64,000 nucleotides of DNA from Skeletonema tropicum (Eukaryota > Bacillariophyta > Thalassiosirophyceae > Thalassiosirales > Thalassiosiraceae), in the NCBI GenBank assembly GCA_037178625.1, contig CM074147.1:186001-250000 (forward strand), read 5' to 3'. The position numbers and the translations under genes are program-made. Positions 11,244 to 22,054 of the stretch are shown piece by piece; position 1 is the first letter of the stretch, and every line of letters starts with the position of its first letter. Below the pieces are notes generated by a model. The model searched no databases, was not told the origin of the DNA, and saw only the letters and a list, made by a program, of their open reading frames with translations.

Positions 11244-12245
11244 CTACTGGAAAAGAAGTTCATCATAAGAATTCAACATGGAAAAGGTCACCTCATTCTC
11301 CAACCGCTTTCTCTTTTGCGTACGAGCCGATAATGGTTGCTCATCAAAAATCTTTGGATTTGAAAGAGGTTTACGTCGGAAGGATCGACTCATCTCCATG
11401 GCATCATTCTGCACCAAGGCTGACAAGGCAATCTTTTTTGTTTCCGCATCTTCGTTCCAGGTAGCATAATCACATGGATAGTTTCCATGAATGTCACGAA
11501 CACATGCTCCTTCGGGGAAGGAACAGAGAAGTATTGCGAAGATTTGTCCTGAGACTCGTGCAGCCTGACATGCCAAGTGAATAGGGAGCTGGTTGTCGGC
11601 ATCACCTGCCCGAGTTGACTCGGGAAAAGATTCAATCAGCAAGGAAACAATTGATTCCTGTGGAGTGACAGCTTTCGAAGCCAAGTGATAGTGAATGGGT
11701 AATCTATTGTGTTCCCCGCACTTGGTATGAGCAGCTTGAGGATATGCTTCGAGTAACTTTTTGATGACCTTTAGTGGAGCACCTGCATCGAGAGCTTGAT
11801 GGAGAGGGATCATGCCATCACATGATGACGTAGCCTGGGCTAAGGAAGGTTGGCTCTTGACTATCTTGGTTGCGGCTTGCCAATCAAAGCGACTAATGGC
11901 ATCAGATAAAGGGTTGGCATCAGTTATCTCCTTCGCCTCAGTGTGGATGTTGTTATCAGACCCCTCGGACGTGACAAATGAACTGAGCTTGCACAAGTTG
12001 AGCATGAAGTTCTCAATCTGTTCGGCAGCTGACGACGAGATTGATGTGAATGATTCATCATCATTGTATTCATTGTTTGTCGTTGCTTCGCGGGTTTGTT
12101 GGGCTGCATTCATACTAGGCAATGCTTCAGAATATGCTTTGTCTATTTCAAATACTTCAAAAAAATGACTTGTTTGGCGTCGATACTCTTCACTTGTTTG
12201 GCGTTGATGCTCTTCGCTTTTTTCACAGATGTAAAACAACTTCAA
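11244..12245 (-). CDS. Ankyrin-repeat protein
   Basis: This encodes 333 residues on the minus strand. The central region (about residues 110-280) holds four to five ankyrin-type units with recognisable signatures: DGMIPLHQALDAGAPLKVI, RLPIHYHLAS, NQLPIHLACQAARVSG and GNYPCDYA. Units are about 36-40 residues, longer than canonical 33, as is frequent in diatom ankyrin proteins. The N-terminus is Gln/Glu-rich and begins with the repeated phrase EEHRQTSEE-like; a second ATG at codon 45 could be the true start. The C-terminus is basic (KPLSNPKIF, QKRKRLE). No enzymatic domain is visible. Ankyrin arrays mediate protein binding; the partner is unknown. Confidence 0.85.
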   Translation of the reverse strand: MKLFYICEKSEEHQRQTSEEYRRQTSHFFEVFEIDKAYSEALPSMNAAQQTREATTNNEYNDDESFTSISSSAAEQIENFMLNLCKLSSFVTSEGSDNNIHTEAKEITDANPLSDAISRFDWQAATKIVKSQPSLAQATSSCDGMIPLHQALDAGAPLKVIKKLLEAYPQAAHTKCGEHNRLPIHYHLASKAVTPQESIVSLLIESFPESTRAGDADNQLPIHLACQAARVSGQIFAILLCSFPEGACVRDIHGNYPCDYATWNEDAETKKIALSALVQNDAMEMSRSFRRKPLSNPKIFDEQPLSARTQKRKRLENEVTFSMLNSYDELLFQ

Positions 12246-12773
12246 ATGATACGATATTAGATATAAGACGATAAATAGCTCTAGACTTGAAGAATTCTCA
12301 TTGAGGAGATTGCTGCTACGGCGCCGTCAACATTGTTGAACGTACTATGAGAATCAGTTCATGGCGCACTCACTCAAAATTTATGAATAGTTGTGTCATT
12401 TTGTTGGCCAAAATCGGCTCAAATCGCTATTTCTTCGCCCAACAGGATAACTTGCCACGATGTGCACATGGGCCGTGGACATGGGTGTTTTCGCGTTAAA
12501 TTTTTAGGAGTAATTGAAAATGAGATTGAACGAAGTTAAAAAGGTGGACATTACGTCCATGATGGTGTCCTGAGATGTCCGATAGTGACGTACTTGGTCC
12601 CATTTGATACTGATACACTCCCAACTAGAAAATTAGCCCTCCACCTTGAATTTTGCGCCAGATGAACACGATGATGACGATGTGCGCTTCTTTGGAACCA
12701 ACACCAACCACACTGACAAAGAACAACACTGCGCAGCGGACACAGACACCCCAATGAAATAATACCAACAACC

Positions 12774-13973
12774 ATGAAGTCGTCGTCAATAGCAAGCTCC
12801 CTCCTCTGCATTCTAGCCACATCAGCAACCACCAGCTCTGCCTTTGCACCAGTCGCCAAAACGGCAGCATCCACACGAACCGCACAAAAATTATCCGTCA
12901 ATGATTTCTCCCTCCTAATCTCCGATGCAGCCGATGCAGTCCTATCCACCGCATCTGACGTAGTCGACACCGCCGCGGATGTTGCAGTGGAAGCATCGAG
13001 TAGTGCTTCTGTAGCCGAGCCAACTGGATTCAACCCCACTTATTCCAAAGCTTCGTATTACACCACCCTTGCACTTTATCTTGCCACTTTTCCAGGATTA
13101 TGGAGTCAAATTAAACGTAGTACCAAGGCGAAGGTGAAGCGAAAGACTTATGTGAGTGATGGTGAGATGGCAGAGGGTGGAGGGAAGGAGTTGAGACAGC
13201 AGGCTGGAGAGATTATGGCGTGTGAGTAACTTCTTACATTTGGAATATTATATATGTATCATGTTGTGCGTCATACTTTTTATTGGTTCCTTCGAATATG
13301 CTCACCTTTCATTATTTGACGCTCATGACACTCAATCAATAATACAAAAAAATCAATATTATTATTGCAACTACTTTGAAACAAATCGTGAAAATACTTG
13401 ACGACAGACATGAAAGCAAACAATTACGAAGTAGCTGAGGCAGGAGAAACTATTACATTCAAAGGATTAGTCGCCCGTTCTACCTCCCAAGCATTCTTTT
13501 TGGTGTTTTGTACGGCTATTGGTATGGCTAGTTTGGCCTTGGTGCTTCAGATTCAGTTTCAGGATCTTGGTGAGTGTACTTAACTATTTAGTTCGAGTAG
13601 GGAGAGGATTTGAGTGTGCTCTCTATTGTTGTATGTTATACTCACACATTATACGTTGCAATAACACCATCCACTCACTTGACAAAAAAACAACAATATC
13701 TGAACATGATAAACAAAAACAAATCCAACAGAACTTCCAATCATCGGTGCGCCAAACTGGTTCCTCCTCACCCTCCTCTCTCCCTACGCCGGCATCTACT
13801 ACTGGAAATCCGGAGATCGTGTCGACGATATGAAGGTCAAACTTGCCACCAACGATGATGAAACATTAAATGAAATTACAATTGAAGGAAATGATGAAGA
13901 GATTGATCGTATGTGGAGGACTTTGGATTTGAGGGAGAAGGGTATGGTGAAGGTTGAGGGTATCTTGGGATAA
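12774..13973 (+). CDS. CCB1: CCB1, cytochrome b6 haem c-prime assembly factor, three exons
   Basis: Exons are 12774-13221, 13408-13569 and 13732-13973 (283 residues). Both introns begin GTGAGT and end with CAG, and phases match (T|AC gives Tyr; G|AA gives Glu). The spliced protein has a signal-like N-terminus ending SSAFAP, the plastid presequence motif of stramenopiles. It then has the CCB1 hallmarks: GKELRQQAGEI, YMKANNYEVAEAGETI, a membrane segment SQAFFLVFCTAIGMASLALV, a second hydrophobic part WFLLTLLSPYAGIYYW, and the tail LREKGMVKVEGILG. CCB proteins attach haem to the stromal side of cytochrome b6 in the thylakoid. The match to the plant family is by pattern recall. Intron 1 also contains in-frame stops, supporting splicing. 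Confidence 0.88.
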
Positions 13974-14160
13974 AAAAAAACGTGGAGAATGCAAAGAGAT
14001 GTTTTCGGCTATTGATTTGTGACGAAGATGATTTGCATAGTAACTGAAAACAACTCATCTCTCACGTATCAGTAAAGTTATGATGTTGTCTGGGGCCTAA
14101 TACTTAATATTGCTAAATCTAAAATGAGTGAACTCAAAAACAACCTCATCCCACACTTCA

Positions 14161-15441
14161 TCATCGAAGCAGCTTAGTCAGCAGCTGCACCAACTCTTCA
14201 TAGGCAACAAACATCAATGCCGAATTAAGACATGTCTGCATCAGCTTACTTTCCAAACCTCTGTATAATCCTAGGAAGCCCTGTTGTTGAATGATCTCTG
14301 TCAAGTCATGTAGGGTAGCTGCACCAAACCATCGTTGTTTTGTCATCGTTTTAGTAGCTTTGTTGTCTGGTGATGTCTTTGACCACCTTTGCCTCGTCTG
14401 AATAAGTTGAATTGGGTACGTAATCAACGTAGCAACAAATTTGGATAAGAGCGCATTGATAAAGTGTTCTACAGCACTCCCATCTGTACTAGTTACAACT
14501 GGATCATTCTCTTGAGATGGTTCTGTAGAACCTCTGGCATGGGAGATTATCGTCGAGACAATCCACCATACTTCCCTTGATCCACTTCTTACAATCAAGT
14601 GATGTCTCTTGAGCATTTCATACGCAGCTAATTGAATAGCTGGATTGAGTGATAGTATAATTGATGTAAAAGTTCCTTTCCACAGTGTGAATAGTCCCTC
14701 TTGTTTGTAGATTGTGTGAAGACAATGGAACATGCCATTATATTGATTGTTGCCATTGCCATTGTTGTTATTGTTATTTTCGCCTCCTTTATCAACGGAT
14801 GCTACACCCTGCAACTTTAACCGAGTATTCACAAGCCATAACGGACCCGTTATAATAACTGCCACACATCCAGACAAATACCCAGCGATCAAATCCACCA
14901 CCATCTTGTGCCCATTCAATTTGTATAGTAAGAGTTGAACATGTGTCAAATTGTCATAGCTATCATTCTGAAACGACAGCAACCACAATCGTAATGAATG
15001 GAAGCAGTAAAAGTAACAAAAGTTCAAACTCATCAGAGCTACCAATAAACTCCACCATCCTCGATACAGCCCACTGACTCCCTCTTGTTGGTAAATGTTG
15101 TACACGAGAGAAAATGACCAAAGAGATGGAGTTACGTTGGGATCGCCAACTTGAAGGCGTGTTCGGACTGTTTCGAGTGGGTAGAAGATTGTTATGGAGA
15201 GGGCTGAGCCGAGTGAGCCGGAGAGGGCGTGGATTACATTGTTGGTATTGCTTTGCTGTTGTTGTTGTTCAGCGTCTTCGTCGGTGAGAAAGTATTTGAG
15301 GTAGTACAGTGTGCAAGCTACTGTAACTATTAGAACATGTCGTAAAATATGATTACGATGAAGGGATGACCAGATACTACTGCCACCATCGGCTGCTGTT
15401 TTGGAGGACGGTGACGACATCGGTTTGCTGTTTGCTGCCAC
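14161..15441 (-). CDS. Peroxisomal adenine nucleotide carrier (PMP34/SLC25A17-like)
   Basis: This 426-residue protein is longer than the usual 300-330 because of a 70-residue N-terminal extension and Asn/Gly and acidic inserts. Three mitochondrial-carrier repeats carry the P-x-[DE/L]-x-x signatures: FYPLETVRTRLQ, GPLWLVNTRLKLQG and TYPIQLIQTRQR. The segments YRGWWSLLVALMSLNFCYFY, PLWLVNTRLKLQG, LWKGTFTSIILSLNPAIQ and GLYRGLESKLMQT are those of the PMP34/PXN subgroup, which exchanges ATP, AMP, NAD or CoA across the peroxisomal membrane. The N-terminal extension includes an extra hydrophobic stretch (HVLIVTVACTLYYL). Subgroup assignment is from family knowledge; substrate is inferred. Confidence 0.85.
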   Translation of the reverse strand: MAANSKPMSSPSSKTAADGGSSIWSSLHRNHILRHVLIVTVACTLYYLKYFLTDEDAEQQQQQSNTNNVIHALSGSLGSALSITIFYPLETVRTRLQVGDPNVTPSLWSFSLVYNIYQQEGVSGLYRGWWSLLVALMSLNFCYFYCFHSLRLWLLSFQNDSYDNLTHVQLLLYKLNGHKMVVDLIAGYLSGCVAVIITGPLWLVNTRLKLQGVASVDKGGENNNNNNGNGNNQYNGMFHCLHTIYKQEGLFTLWKGTFTSIILSLNPAIQLAAYEMLKRHHLIVRSGSREVWWIVSTIISHARGSTEPSQENDPVVTSTDGSAVEHFINALLSKFVATLITYPIQLIQTRQRWSKTSPDNKATKTMTKQRWFGAATLHDLTEIIQQQGFLGLYRGLESKLMQTCLNSALMFVAYEELVQLLTKLLR

Positions 15442-15896
15442 TAACTATGAAGTACAATATTGTTGGTTCTTTTCTCTGTTCCTCACAGTTGCAGTTGTTT
15501 GATTTGAGTTCTTCGAGGTTCTTCGCTCGTGGGGCGCAGCCTTGAAATTTGGAGTCACAGCGGTATCCACCTGCTGGGTATCCAACTAGAAGTAACCAAG
15601 TTCAAGTGTACTGAAGTGTAAGTAAAGCTTTTGTTGCTTTCTCTTTGACTCTTTCAATGTAACCGACTTATGCAGAGTTTCTACTTACAGATGAATGCAG
15701 AGGTAAGTATTTTATTTCATGGACACTGCACCGCCGTGTCTTGATCACGTAATCGATGAACTGTGTGCTTCTGCTAGTAGTCACATATTAATCTAAGCAA
15801 TAGCAGCTACTATATTTTATTTGTATTCTTCTCAGAGTTCATTTAGCAGGGCGACAAGTTAACATTGTTTGAACATAGCAGGAGCAGAGAAGTTAT
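15442..15896. other. Intergenic
   Basis: No gene is seen. It presumably contains the carrier 5' UTR near 15442-15480 and the 3' end of the next minus-strand gene. Confidence 0.4.
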
Positions 15897-16529
15897 CTAT
15901 CCTTCTTGATTCAACGCAATCGGTACTGTAGAAGCGGATGAGAGCGGTTTCGTAGAAGATGATGATGAAGGAGATGAAGCTACACCATGAACGTCTTGCT
16001 TCAAGTCTTCTGCCATTATAATCGCTGCTATGCTGGCATCCTCTTCGGCAATCTTCCTTGAGTGAACAATCGCTTCCTTGGTACTTTCTCTATACATACA
16101 TGCCAGCTTGCTTCTGTTTGTCTTGACTAGATTCTGGTGCTCTTCTATTATGCTGATGGAATTAGATCGTAACAACTCTCGTCTACGTGCTATGGAGACA
16201 TCTGTGTAAAGTTCCATGCCTCGTAACGACTCTCCTAGGATCTCATAATGTGCTGGATGGCAATTGTAGACTACTTCGCAGCGCTTGGAAGGTGTCTTGG
16301 TTTGGCTGGAACGGGTCTTGATATTGATAGAATGAAGTACGGATAATTTTTTGGCTCGCATCTTCATTGAGGAGATTTCTTGAGCTGTGAGCCAAGTGGA
16401 GGGAGAATGCAGATCATTGCAGCTGGTGAAGTTGCGCAGTTTCGCATCAGAAGAGAACTTTACAGTCTTCTTCTTCTTTGCAATGCTCGAATCAGTTGGT
16501 GGAAGCGGATGAATCCTTGTTGAGCGCAT
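15897..16529 (-). CDS. Family G protein, member 2
   Basis: This encodes 210 residues and shows the same order of features as the 8060 and 17296 proteins: a Lys-rich patch followed by V-x-F (KKKKTVKFSSDAKLRNF), WLTAQEISSMKMRAKKL, a central LRGMELY motif in place of CLVGIEHL, basic RRRELLRS, then VIEEHQNL-like and SKLACMYRESTKEA, an Ala/Glu-rich helix and a Ser-rich acidic tail. Divergence from member 1 is large, so the grouping rests on motif order, not close identity. It has no signal peptide or transmembrane helix. Function is unknown. Confidence 0.7.
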   Translation of the reverse strand: MRSTRIHPLPPTDSSIAKKKKTVKFSSDAKLRNFTSCNDLHSPSTWLTAQEISSMKMRAKKLSVLHSINIKTRSSQTKTPSKRCEVVYNCHPAHYEILGESLRGMELYTDVSIARRRELLRSNSISIIEEHQNLVKTNRSKLACMYRESTKEAIVHSRKIAEEDASIAAIIMAEDLKQDVHGVASSPSSSSSTKPLSSASTVPIALNQEG

Positions 16530-17295
16530 GTTGAAAATTATAATAAAACGTGATGGGAGCCTAAGTACTCTACTTCACGACCAGCAAAGTGAGTAAGTGT
16601 CAGTTGCACACCTAACGAAATTGATTGAGTAGCCTGCCTCGAGTTATGGCAGAGCGCGAAGTTGTGCAGCAGACTCTTCAAAAATTGGTAAACTCCTACT
16701 TATGACACAAATTGTGCTTCACGATCAGATTATGACGTCATGATCGTGTGCAAAGTTGAAGCGGTTTCAACAATATCATTAAGCCTGTTTGGCTCTTTTT
16801 GGACCTCTTTTAGCGAGTGGGTCTTGTGCAATCGGCAGGCAATTGGCCTAAGTTAGTTTGTATTGTGAGTTATTCTCACAAATAATGTCCCAAAAATGCG
16901 TTGAGAAATCGCAGCTGGCTTGTCGCATGTCTGTTTGGTGCCGTTTTTCAAAATGAGTACCGTTTAGAACAATTCCTACGTAGACGAGAGGAAGAATTTG
17001 CGAAGTACTCCTTTTCCATTACCCAGATGAAAACGAAAGAGCCTGTAAACAGCTTATTTGAGTGCCACAGAACGCACAGAATAATGGAAACGTCGCATCT
17101 TCCCGCCCGTTCGACCAATCGTAACTATCTCTCTACCCACACATCATCTGCAACAACTGCATATCCCCGCCCTCCCCGACCATCACACTATTAGCTGCCA
17201 CCTCACCCCACCCAATAGTACAACAAAGCATTATATCCATCAGAAGGGTAGCATTACAGTTTTCGGCCTGTATTATTGATAACAATATAAATATA
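16530..17295. other. Intergenic between divergent family G genes
   Basis: No gene is convincing. An open frame at 16901-17194 lacks coding character. The palindromic stretch ATCAGATTATGACGTCATGATCGTG near 16725 contains a CRE-like TGACGTCA core, which could be regulatory for the two divergent family G genes. Confidence 0.4.
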
Positions 17296-18096
17296 ATGCC
17301 GATCTTCTACTCTCAATACCTCAAGAACGACAGAAAGGCTCTGCCTGCCTGCGAAGTCTCTCGACAAATTGACAAAGGAAAGCCCAACTCGCCCAGCAAG
17401 CTATCTAATAAGTTATCCTCCATGAAAGGAAGTCGGCGATCTCCACCGCAACGATCACAAGAAGAGCCGCTCACTCCTCCTTCCTCTCCCCCCTCTCCAT
17501 CACGCCTCGTTTGGCACAGCAACAAAGGCAAAGGGGTCTCCCTCAAAACAAAATTATTCTCCGCTTTTCACAAAGATTCCTCCAAAAAGAAGACTGTACA
17601 CTTTGCCGCCATTGAGGTACAACCATACAACTGGGATTACAGTTGCGACGAAGATGTGTTTCTTAAAAAGGAGCAGATCATGGAAATGAACAAGGACAGG
17701 TTTAAGGATGCAAAGAAGTTACGCAAGGAACGGAACATCACGGCGCCCTCCGATGTTGATATTACCAAACGTGCCTGCGAAATCGAGCGGCTCCTCAAGG
17801 AAGCATACGACCCCAAACTTGACAAGGACGATGAGGTGTCCATATGCGGCATAGAACACTTTGTCTATCCCGCCCTCCAGCAAGAAATGATTCGGCGTAA
17901 AAAACAGGCCAAGCAGGAGGTATTTAATTTTCAGAGGCAACGTCGGCCGGATCCTCATGGGTGGAGACTCGCTCGGTTAAGCGAGGAGAATACTCAATGG
18001 GCACGGGATGTGGCAGTTTTTAAGGGGACGAGGTATTGTATGATGCACCAGAAGAACAACTTCTCATTTGCTCAGAGGAGGAGGGCATCCGTCTAA
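17296..18096 (+). CDS. Family G protein, member 3
   Basis: This encodes 266 residues. A Pro/Ser-rich, probably disordered N-terminus (residues 20-85) precedes the shared region: SSKKKTVHFAAIEV, WDYSCDEDVFLKKEQI, a Lys/Arg helix, DEVSICGIEHFVYP near residue 190, RRKKQAKQEVFNFQRQ and a C-terminal SEENTQWARDVAVFKG helix. The GIEH element and flanking basic helices tie it to the 8060 protein. It lies divergently from member 2, with about 770 bp between their starts, suggesting local duplication. Function is unknown and no targeting signal is seen. Confidence 0.75.
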   Translation: MPIFYSQYLKNDRKALPACEVSRQIDKGKPNSPSKLSNKLSSMKGSRRSPPQRSQEEPLTPPSSPPSPSRLVWHSNKGKGVSLKTKLFSAFHKDSSKKKTVHFAAIEVQPYNWDYSCDEDVFLKKEQIMEMNKDRFKDAKKLRKERNITAPSDVDITKRACEIERLLKEAYDPKLDKDDEVSICGIEHFVYPALQQEMIRRKKQAKQEVFNFQRQRRPDPHGWRLARLSEENTQWARDVAVFKGTRYCMMHQKNNFSFAQRRRASV

Positions 18097-18552
18097 GGAT
18101 AGGTCACTTCATTGAGACTTTAGATTATAAATGTTTTAGCATCATGTAACATTGGTAAACTGGTATAATGTCTTCTAGTCTTGGTCAGATGTGCCCAACT
18201 TGTATAAATGAGGAGCTTCATAAGGATCTCCCAATACCTTAGCTGTTGCTCCCAGGTCACTCATTTGTTAGATGTTATTGTGCACATCTTATTCAACCCA
18301 CAGATCTCACCAAGTCAATTCGTTACAGTATCTCTCTCTAGAGAGACTTCTATAGTAGCAGAGTCGGAGAATGCATACTTATAGTGACATATGATCAAGA
18401 ACCTTCGAAAGCGAAAGAAGATTAAGAAACTACTTGTCGACTTGCTTCTCCAAAGTTAGCAAAACGCACTTCCTCACAAGAGGAGCTGAGTGGAAGGCTA
18501 TGGAGCTAGAGAATGACGACAGCTTATCATCTGACGAAGACCGCCTGGTTGA

Positions 18553-18574
18553 GCCTGGTTGGCATTGAGCATCT
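18553..18574 (+). pseudogene. Family G relic (LVGIEHL segment)
   Basis: GCCTGGTTGGCATTGAGCAT at 18553-18572 and the two bases after it match 8329-8350 with one mismatch, encoding LVGIEHL. The surrounding frame is short and interrupted, so it appears to be a fragment of a decayed family G copy. Confidence 0.4.
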
Positions 18575-20144
18575 AGATACATAAGTATATACTTCATCCA
18601 GCGACGCGCTGTTCTTGGGAAAAGCTCCAGTTTCCTAGAAGTGCTCTTGCAGTGAGTTCAGCTTGCAAGTCAAATTTCAATACTGATGGCATGGCTACTG
18701 TTCATTTGGGTTCAGTTTGCAAGTCGAATTTGAATATCGGGCCTATGGTGGCAAGTAAGGTATCGATAAGATCCTAATGGTCAAGGGATGAAGATTACCA
18801 CAGCAAGTAAGCTCAAAATCCTACTAGTTACTGTGTTATTGAGGGTCGTAGGAAGCCATTTTTCACCATGGTCTGGGTCCATTTTTGATGGTTGATGGCA
18901 TGTGAGTACCGTATTAACGTAGGAACTGATATTAAATGAAACGGTACTGATATTTTATCGGAAGCCACACTCATTTGACTCGACTGACAAAAAATTCAAG
19001 TTGGAGGAAATTGGAGGAGGTTGCTTAATTGTGTACCACTCAGCACATTTTCTACCCACAAATCACAAACGGCGGTCAGATCTGCACAAAGAGGAGAAAC
19101 TGACGTTTGTGCAGAAAAAAAATGGAGTCGAAATTCCCACGAGAAAAAGAGCTGAGTGGTACACAAAATAAAGGCCGTGCGCGTCGATTTTTTGGAACCG
19201 GAGCCTTTCCCGCAATTTTTTTGTTAGTGAAATGCTCTAGCTTTGGGCCATGGTGGCCAAAATTAAGTTTCAGGGAAGTGGTTTACATGCTTGTCCCGAG
19301 ATACTATCCTTTAGGTGACTATTATGAGAGTATATATACTGAGGGGCAGGTGGTGAAGCCTTATATTTTCGTCGAGATATGCATTTGAAGGTGCTCTCTA
19401 GCTTGGTACTAGCTTTGATGGCTGATGGCCTGCCACAAATTACACCTAGAACGAACTCTTTGCCATATGCATAAGCAATACTTATCTCAATTTCAGCCAA
19501 TGGAAAGCTAAAGTTCCATCACTGTCATAAAATACAAGTATTCCATTGGCTTTGTGAATTAGTTTCGATTATAAACAATGGGCACAAGGATAGTTGCTCG
19601 GAATGAATGAACAATTTGTAGTTGTAGAACAGGTCCGATGACGTGATAGGAGATAGAAGGCAGCTAGAGCAGCAGAGCGAGGTACGATAGCGTTGAAAAG
19701 TTGTTAGCTTATGTACGGTGCTTTTACTCACTCTTGTATGAAGAGTCTAATAATTCGTTGAAATGTGCTAGAGCAGCGCTTTGAGACGATATTGGTTGGT
19801 GAATTGTGCATGAGCTATTCGTTGCATGCTGGGCATGCTGGATGGACATGCTCGACGATTGCTCAGAAGATACCGTACTCCTATCATTTGCCTATATATG
19901 TACAATAGGGTGAAAAAGATGGGCATCTTCTGACGGACGTCAGCAGACTCAAATCCATCACCTCACACACGCATCCATCAGTTTTCTACTCAGCACAATG
20001 TGTTATTAGATACGTTCGTACTACGACTTTAGAATCAATAATTGCAGTTAGCGCACTGAAGAGGAGGTTGACATACAGTCTCATTACTCAGCAGAGTCAA
20101 AGAAGAAGTTCAACAAAGTATAAATATCGCTACATAATAATCAC
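18575..20144. other. Gene-free intergenic region
   Basis: Only short, compositionally random frames are present. Two near-identical 18-base phrases (TTCAGTTTGCAAGTCGAATT type) occur at about 18658 and 18713. The last 130 bases precede the SAP-domain gene and may hold its promoter. Confidence 0.4.
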
Positions 20145-21809
20145 ATGAGACTCTCAACAGCATCATTCCTGCTCATCATCGCAGCATCATCATCATCTAC
20201 AAGAATCACCATCACAGCCTTTCAATCAATTGCTTCTTCTTCCTCTGTCATTCGTCAATCCACAATTCAATCTAGAACAACGACGACGACACAATTAGCA
20301 GCAAAAAATGATGATGATGACGATAGCGGCTGGTACGACGATTATGATGAATTTGTACAGAAATTAGACTTTGGCAACGACAAGGGTTGGGACTCTGGTG
20401 CCGATGCTCCATTTGATAGTCGAGGTGGAGGAAGAGATCGAGGTGGTGGTGGTCGTGGAAGAGGGCGAGGACGTGGTGGTGGTGGTGGAAGCTTTGGATA
20501 TGCTCGTAACGGAGGAGGAGGAGGTGTAGGACACGATTATGAACGTGACCCCAACGATTTTGGAAATGTCGATGAACAAGCAGTGAATGAGTTGTTATCT
20601 ACTCGATTGCAATATCGCAAGCGTAAAATGTTTAATGAGGCTGATGATATTAGGGATGAATTGTTGAATGTTCATGGTGTGACTGTTTGGGATAGGGATT
20701 TGATGTGGACCACACAAAGTCGTGGTGGCGGTGGAGGTGGCAGGGGTAGAGGAAGAGGAGGAGGAGGGGGAGATCGATTTGATCGTAGTGGTGGAAGAGG
20801 TGGTGGTAGAATGAGAGATGGTGGACGGGGTGGTAGAGGAGGACGAGGTGGTGGTGGAAGAGGACAACGTGAAAACAGATTCAATGAATTTGGACATGAT
20901 TACACTCAATTGGGTCAAATTGATACCTCAGTTTGTACTCTGGGTGAGGGTGAAATCCACTCCATGATTCGTGAAAGGATGGAGTGTAAGTTTGCACGTG
21001 ACTTTCGTACTGCCGATCAAATTGAACAAGATTTGATGAATGCGGGTGTAGAAGTTCATGATGGATTCAAGGAATGGAGAGCTGATGGTCAAACCTGGAG
21101 ACGATCCCAACGTGGTGACCGTGACAGTTTTGGACCTAGACCTCCAAAAGTTTATAGTCAAAGAGGACCGGGGAAGGGTCTGTCGGCAGAAGACCTCGAG
21201 GAGATTAATGCCATGGTTGCGGAACGATCACAATGCAAGGCTGAGGCAAATTATGCTCGTGCTGATGAACTTTTCGATATGCTGAATGATAAGTATAACG
21301 TCAACGTCGATGACAGGAATGCAGAATGGTCACTGTTGTCGGAAGAGTATTTGCTAAGTCCTGATACTGCATTTGTCCCAGAGGAAAAGGTACAAATTGA
21401 AATTGAAAAGAAATTGGGAGAGAGGATTCTTGCAAGAAAAGCTAGAAACTTTGACTTGGCAGATGAAATACGGGAGGAGCTGCTGACAGTTTATTTGGTG
21501 GATGTTGACGATCGTGCGAAGGAGTGGCTTGTCATGGAACCTGAAGATGGGGTGTGGGCAGATGATGATGATGACGATGACTCTAATTTTGTGAGCAAAG
21601 AAGAATGGGAAAGTGATGACTCAGTTGAAGAAGACGATGACTTTGAGAATGAGCCGGCCGCTGAAGAAGCAGTGGAGCCACTTCAAGTCGCACTCGATGA
21701 AGCAGACTTGACATCAATGACAGTGCCTCAACTGAAAGAATTACTCAAGCAAAAGGGCTTGCCGGTCTCGGGAAGAAAGGCCGAACTGATCGAACGTCTC
21801 ACCAACTAA
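20145..21809 (+). CDS. Plastid-type RGG/SAP protein with four helical repeats
   Basis: This encodes 554 residues. The N-terminus is a signal-like hydrophobic stretch followed by ITITAFQSIASSS, compatible with a bipartite plastid presequence (A-F motif), then an acidic run. Two Gly/Arg-rich (RGG) blocks lie at about residues 85-130 and 190-245. Four copies of a helical unit resembling the C-terminal domain of cysteinyl-tRNA synthetase occur at about 147, 270, 353 and 420, each with the pattern R-x-x-x-K-x-x-x-[FY]-x-x-A-D-x-[IL]-x-x-x-L and then D-x-x-x-E/M-W. An acidic linker leads to a C-terminal SAP domain (LTSMTVPQLKELLKQKGLPV, about 521-553). RGG and SAP parts suggest nucleic-acid binding, possibly plastid RNA or nucleoid. 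Its 3' end is copied at 33040 and 47450. Confidence 0.8.
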   Translation: MRLSTASFLLIIAASSSSTRITITAFQSIASSSSVIRQSTIQSRTTTTTQLAAKNDDDDDSGWYDDYDEFVQKLDFGNDKGWDSGADAPFDSRGGGRDRGGGGRGRGRGRGGGGGSFGYARNGGGGGVGHDYERDPNDFGNVDEQAVNELLSTRLQYRKRKMFNEADDIRDELLNVHGVTVWDRDLMWTTQSRGGGGGGRGRGRGGGGGDRFDRSGGRGGGRMRDGGRGGRGGRGGGGRGQRENRFNEFGHDYTQLGQIDTSVCTLGEGEIHSMIRERMECKFARDFRTADQIEQDLMNAGVEVHDGFKEWRADGQTWRRSQRGDRDSFGPRPPKVYSQRGPGKGLSAEDLEEINAMVAERSQCKAEANYARADELFDMLNDKYNVNVDDRNAEWSLLSEEYLLSPDTAFVPEEKVQIEIEKKLGERILARKARNFDLADEIREELLTVYLVDVDDRAKEWLVMEPEDGVWADDDDDDDSNFVSKEEWESDDSVEEDDDFENEPAAEEAVEPLQVALDEADLTSMTVPQLKELLKQKGLPVSGRKAELIERLTN

Positions 21810-22054
21810 CTCGGCTTAAGAGTTACCATCGGCCCTCGTTTTTGCTACATCTTTACGTCCACAACCACAATGATGCTCTGCTGTACAATTGCTAAAGCTC
21901 ATAAAGAATCATGTCTAAAAGTAAAAGAAATCTAGAGTAACAATGTAATACAAGATGCTTCAATAAATCATGAAGAGCTTTTACTAGTTTAGGGATGAAT
22001 ATATACACGTTACGAGGAGACATAACAGCAATCTACCAGAATTGTCCACTCTCT

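Noticed and set aside
12551..13039. Minus-strand 162-residue frame
   Set aside because: It overlaps exon 1 of CCB1 antisense and shows no protein features.
20364..21161. Minus-strand Ser/Thr/Pro-rich frames opposite the SAP protein
   Set aside because: They mirror the RGG-encoding repeats of the plus-strand gene.
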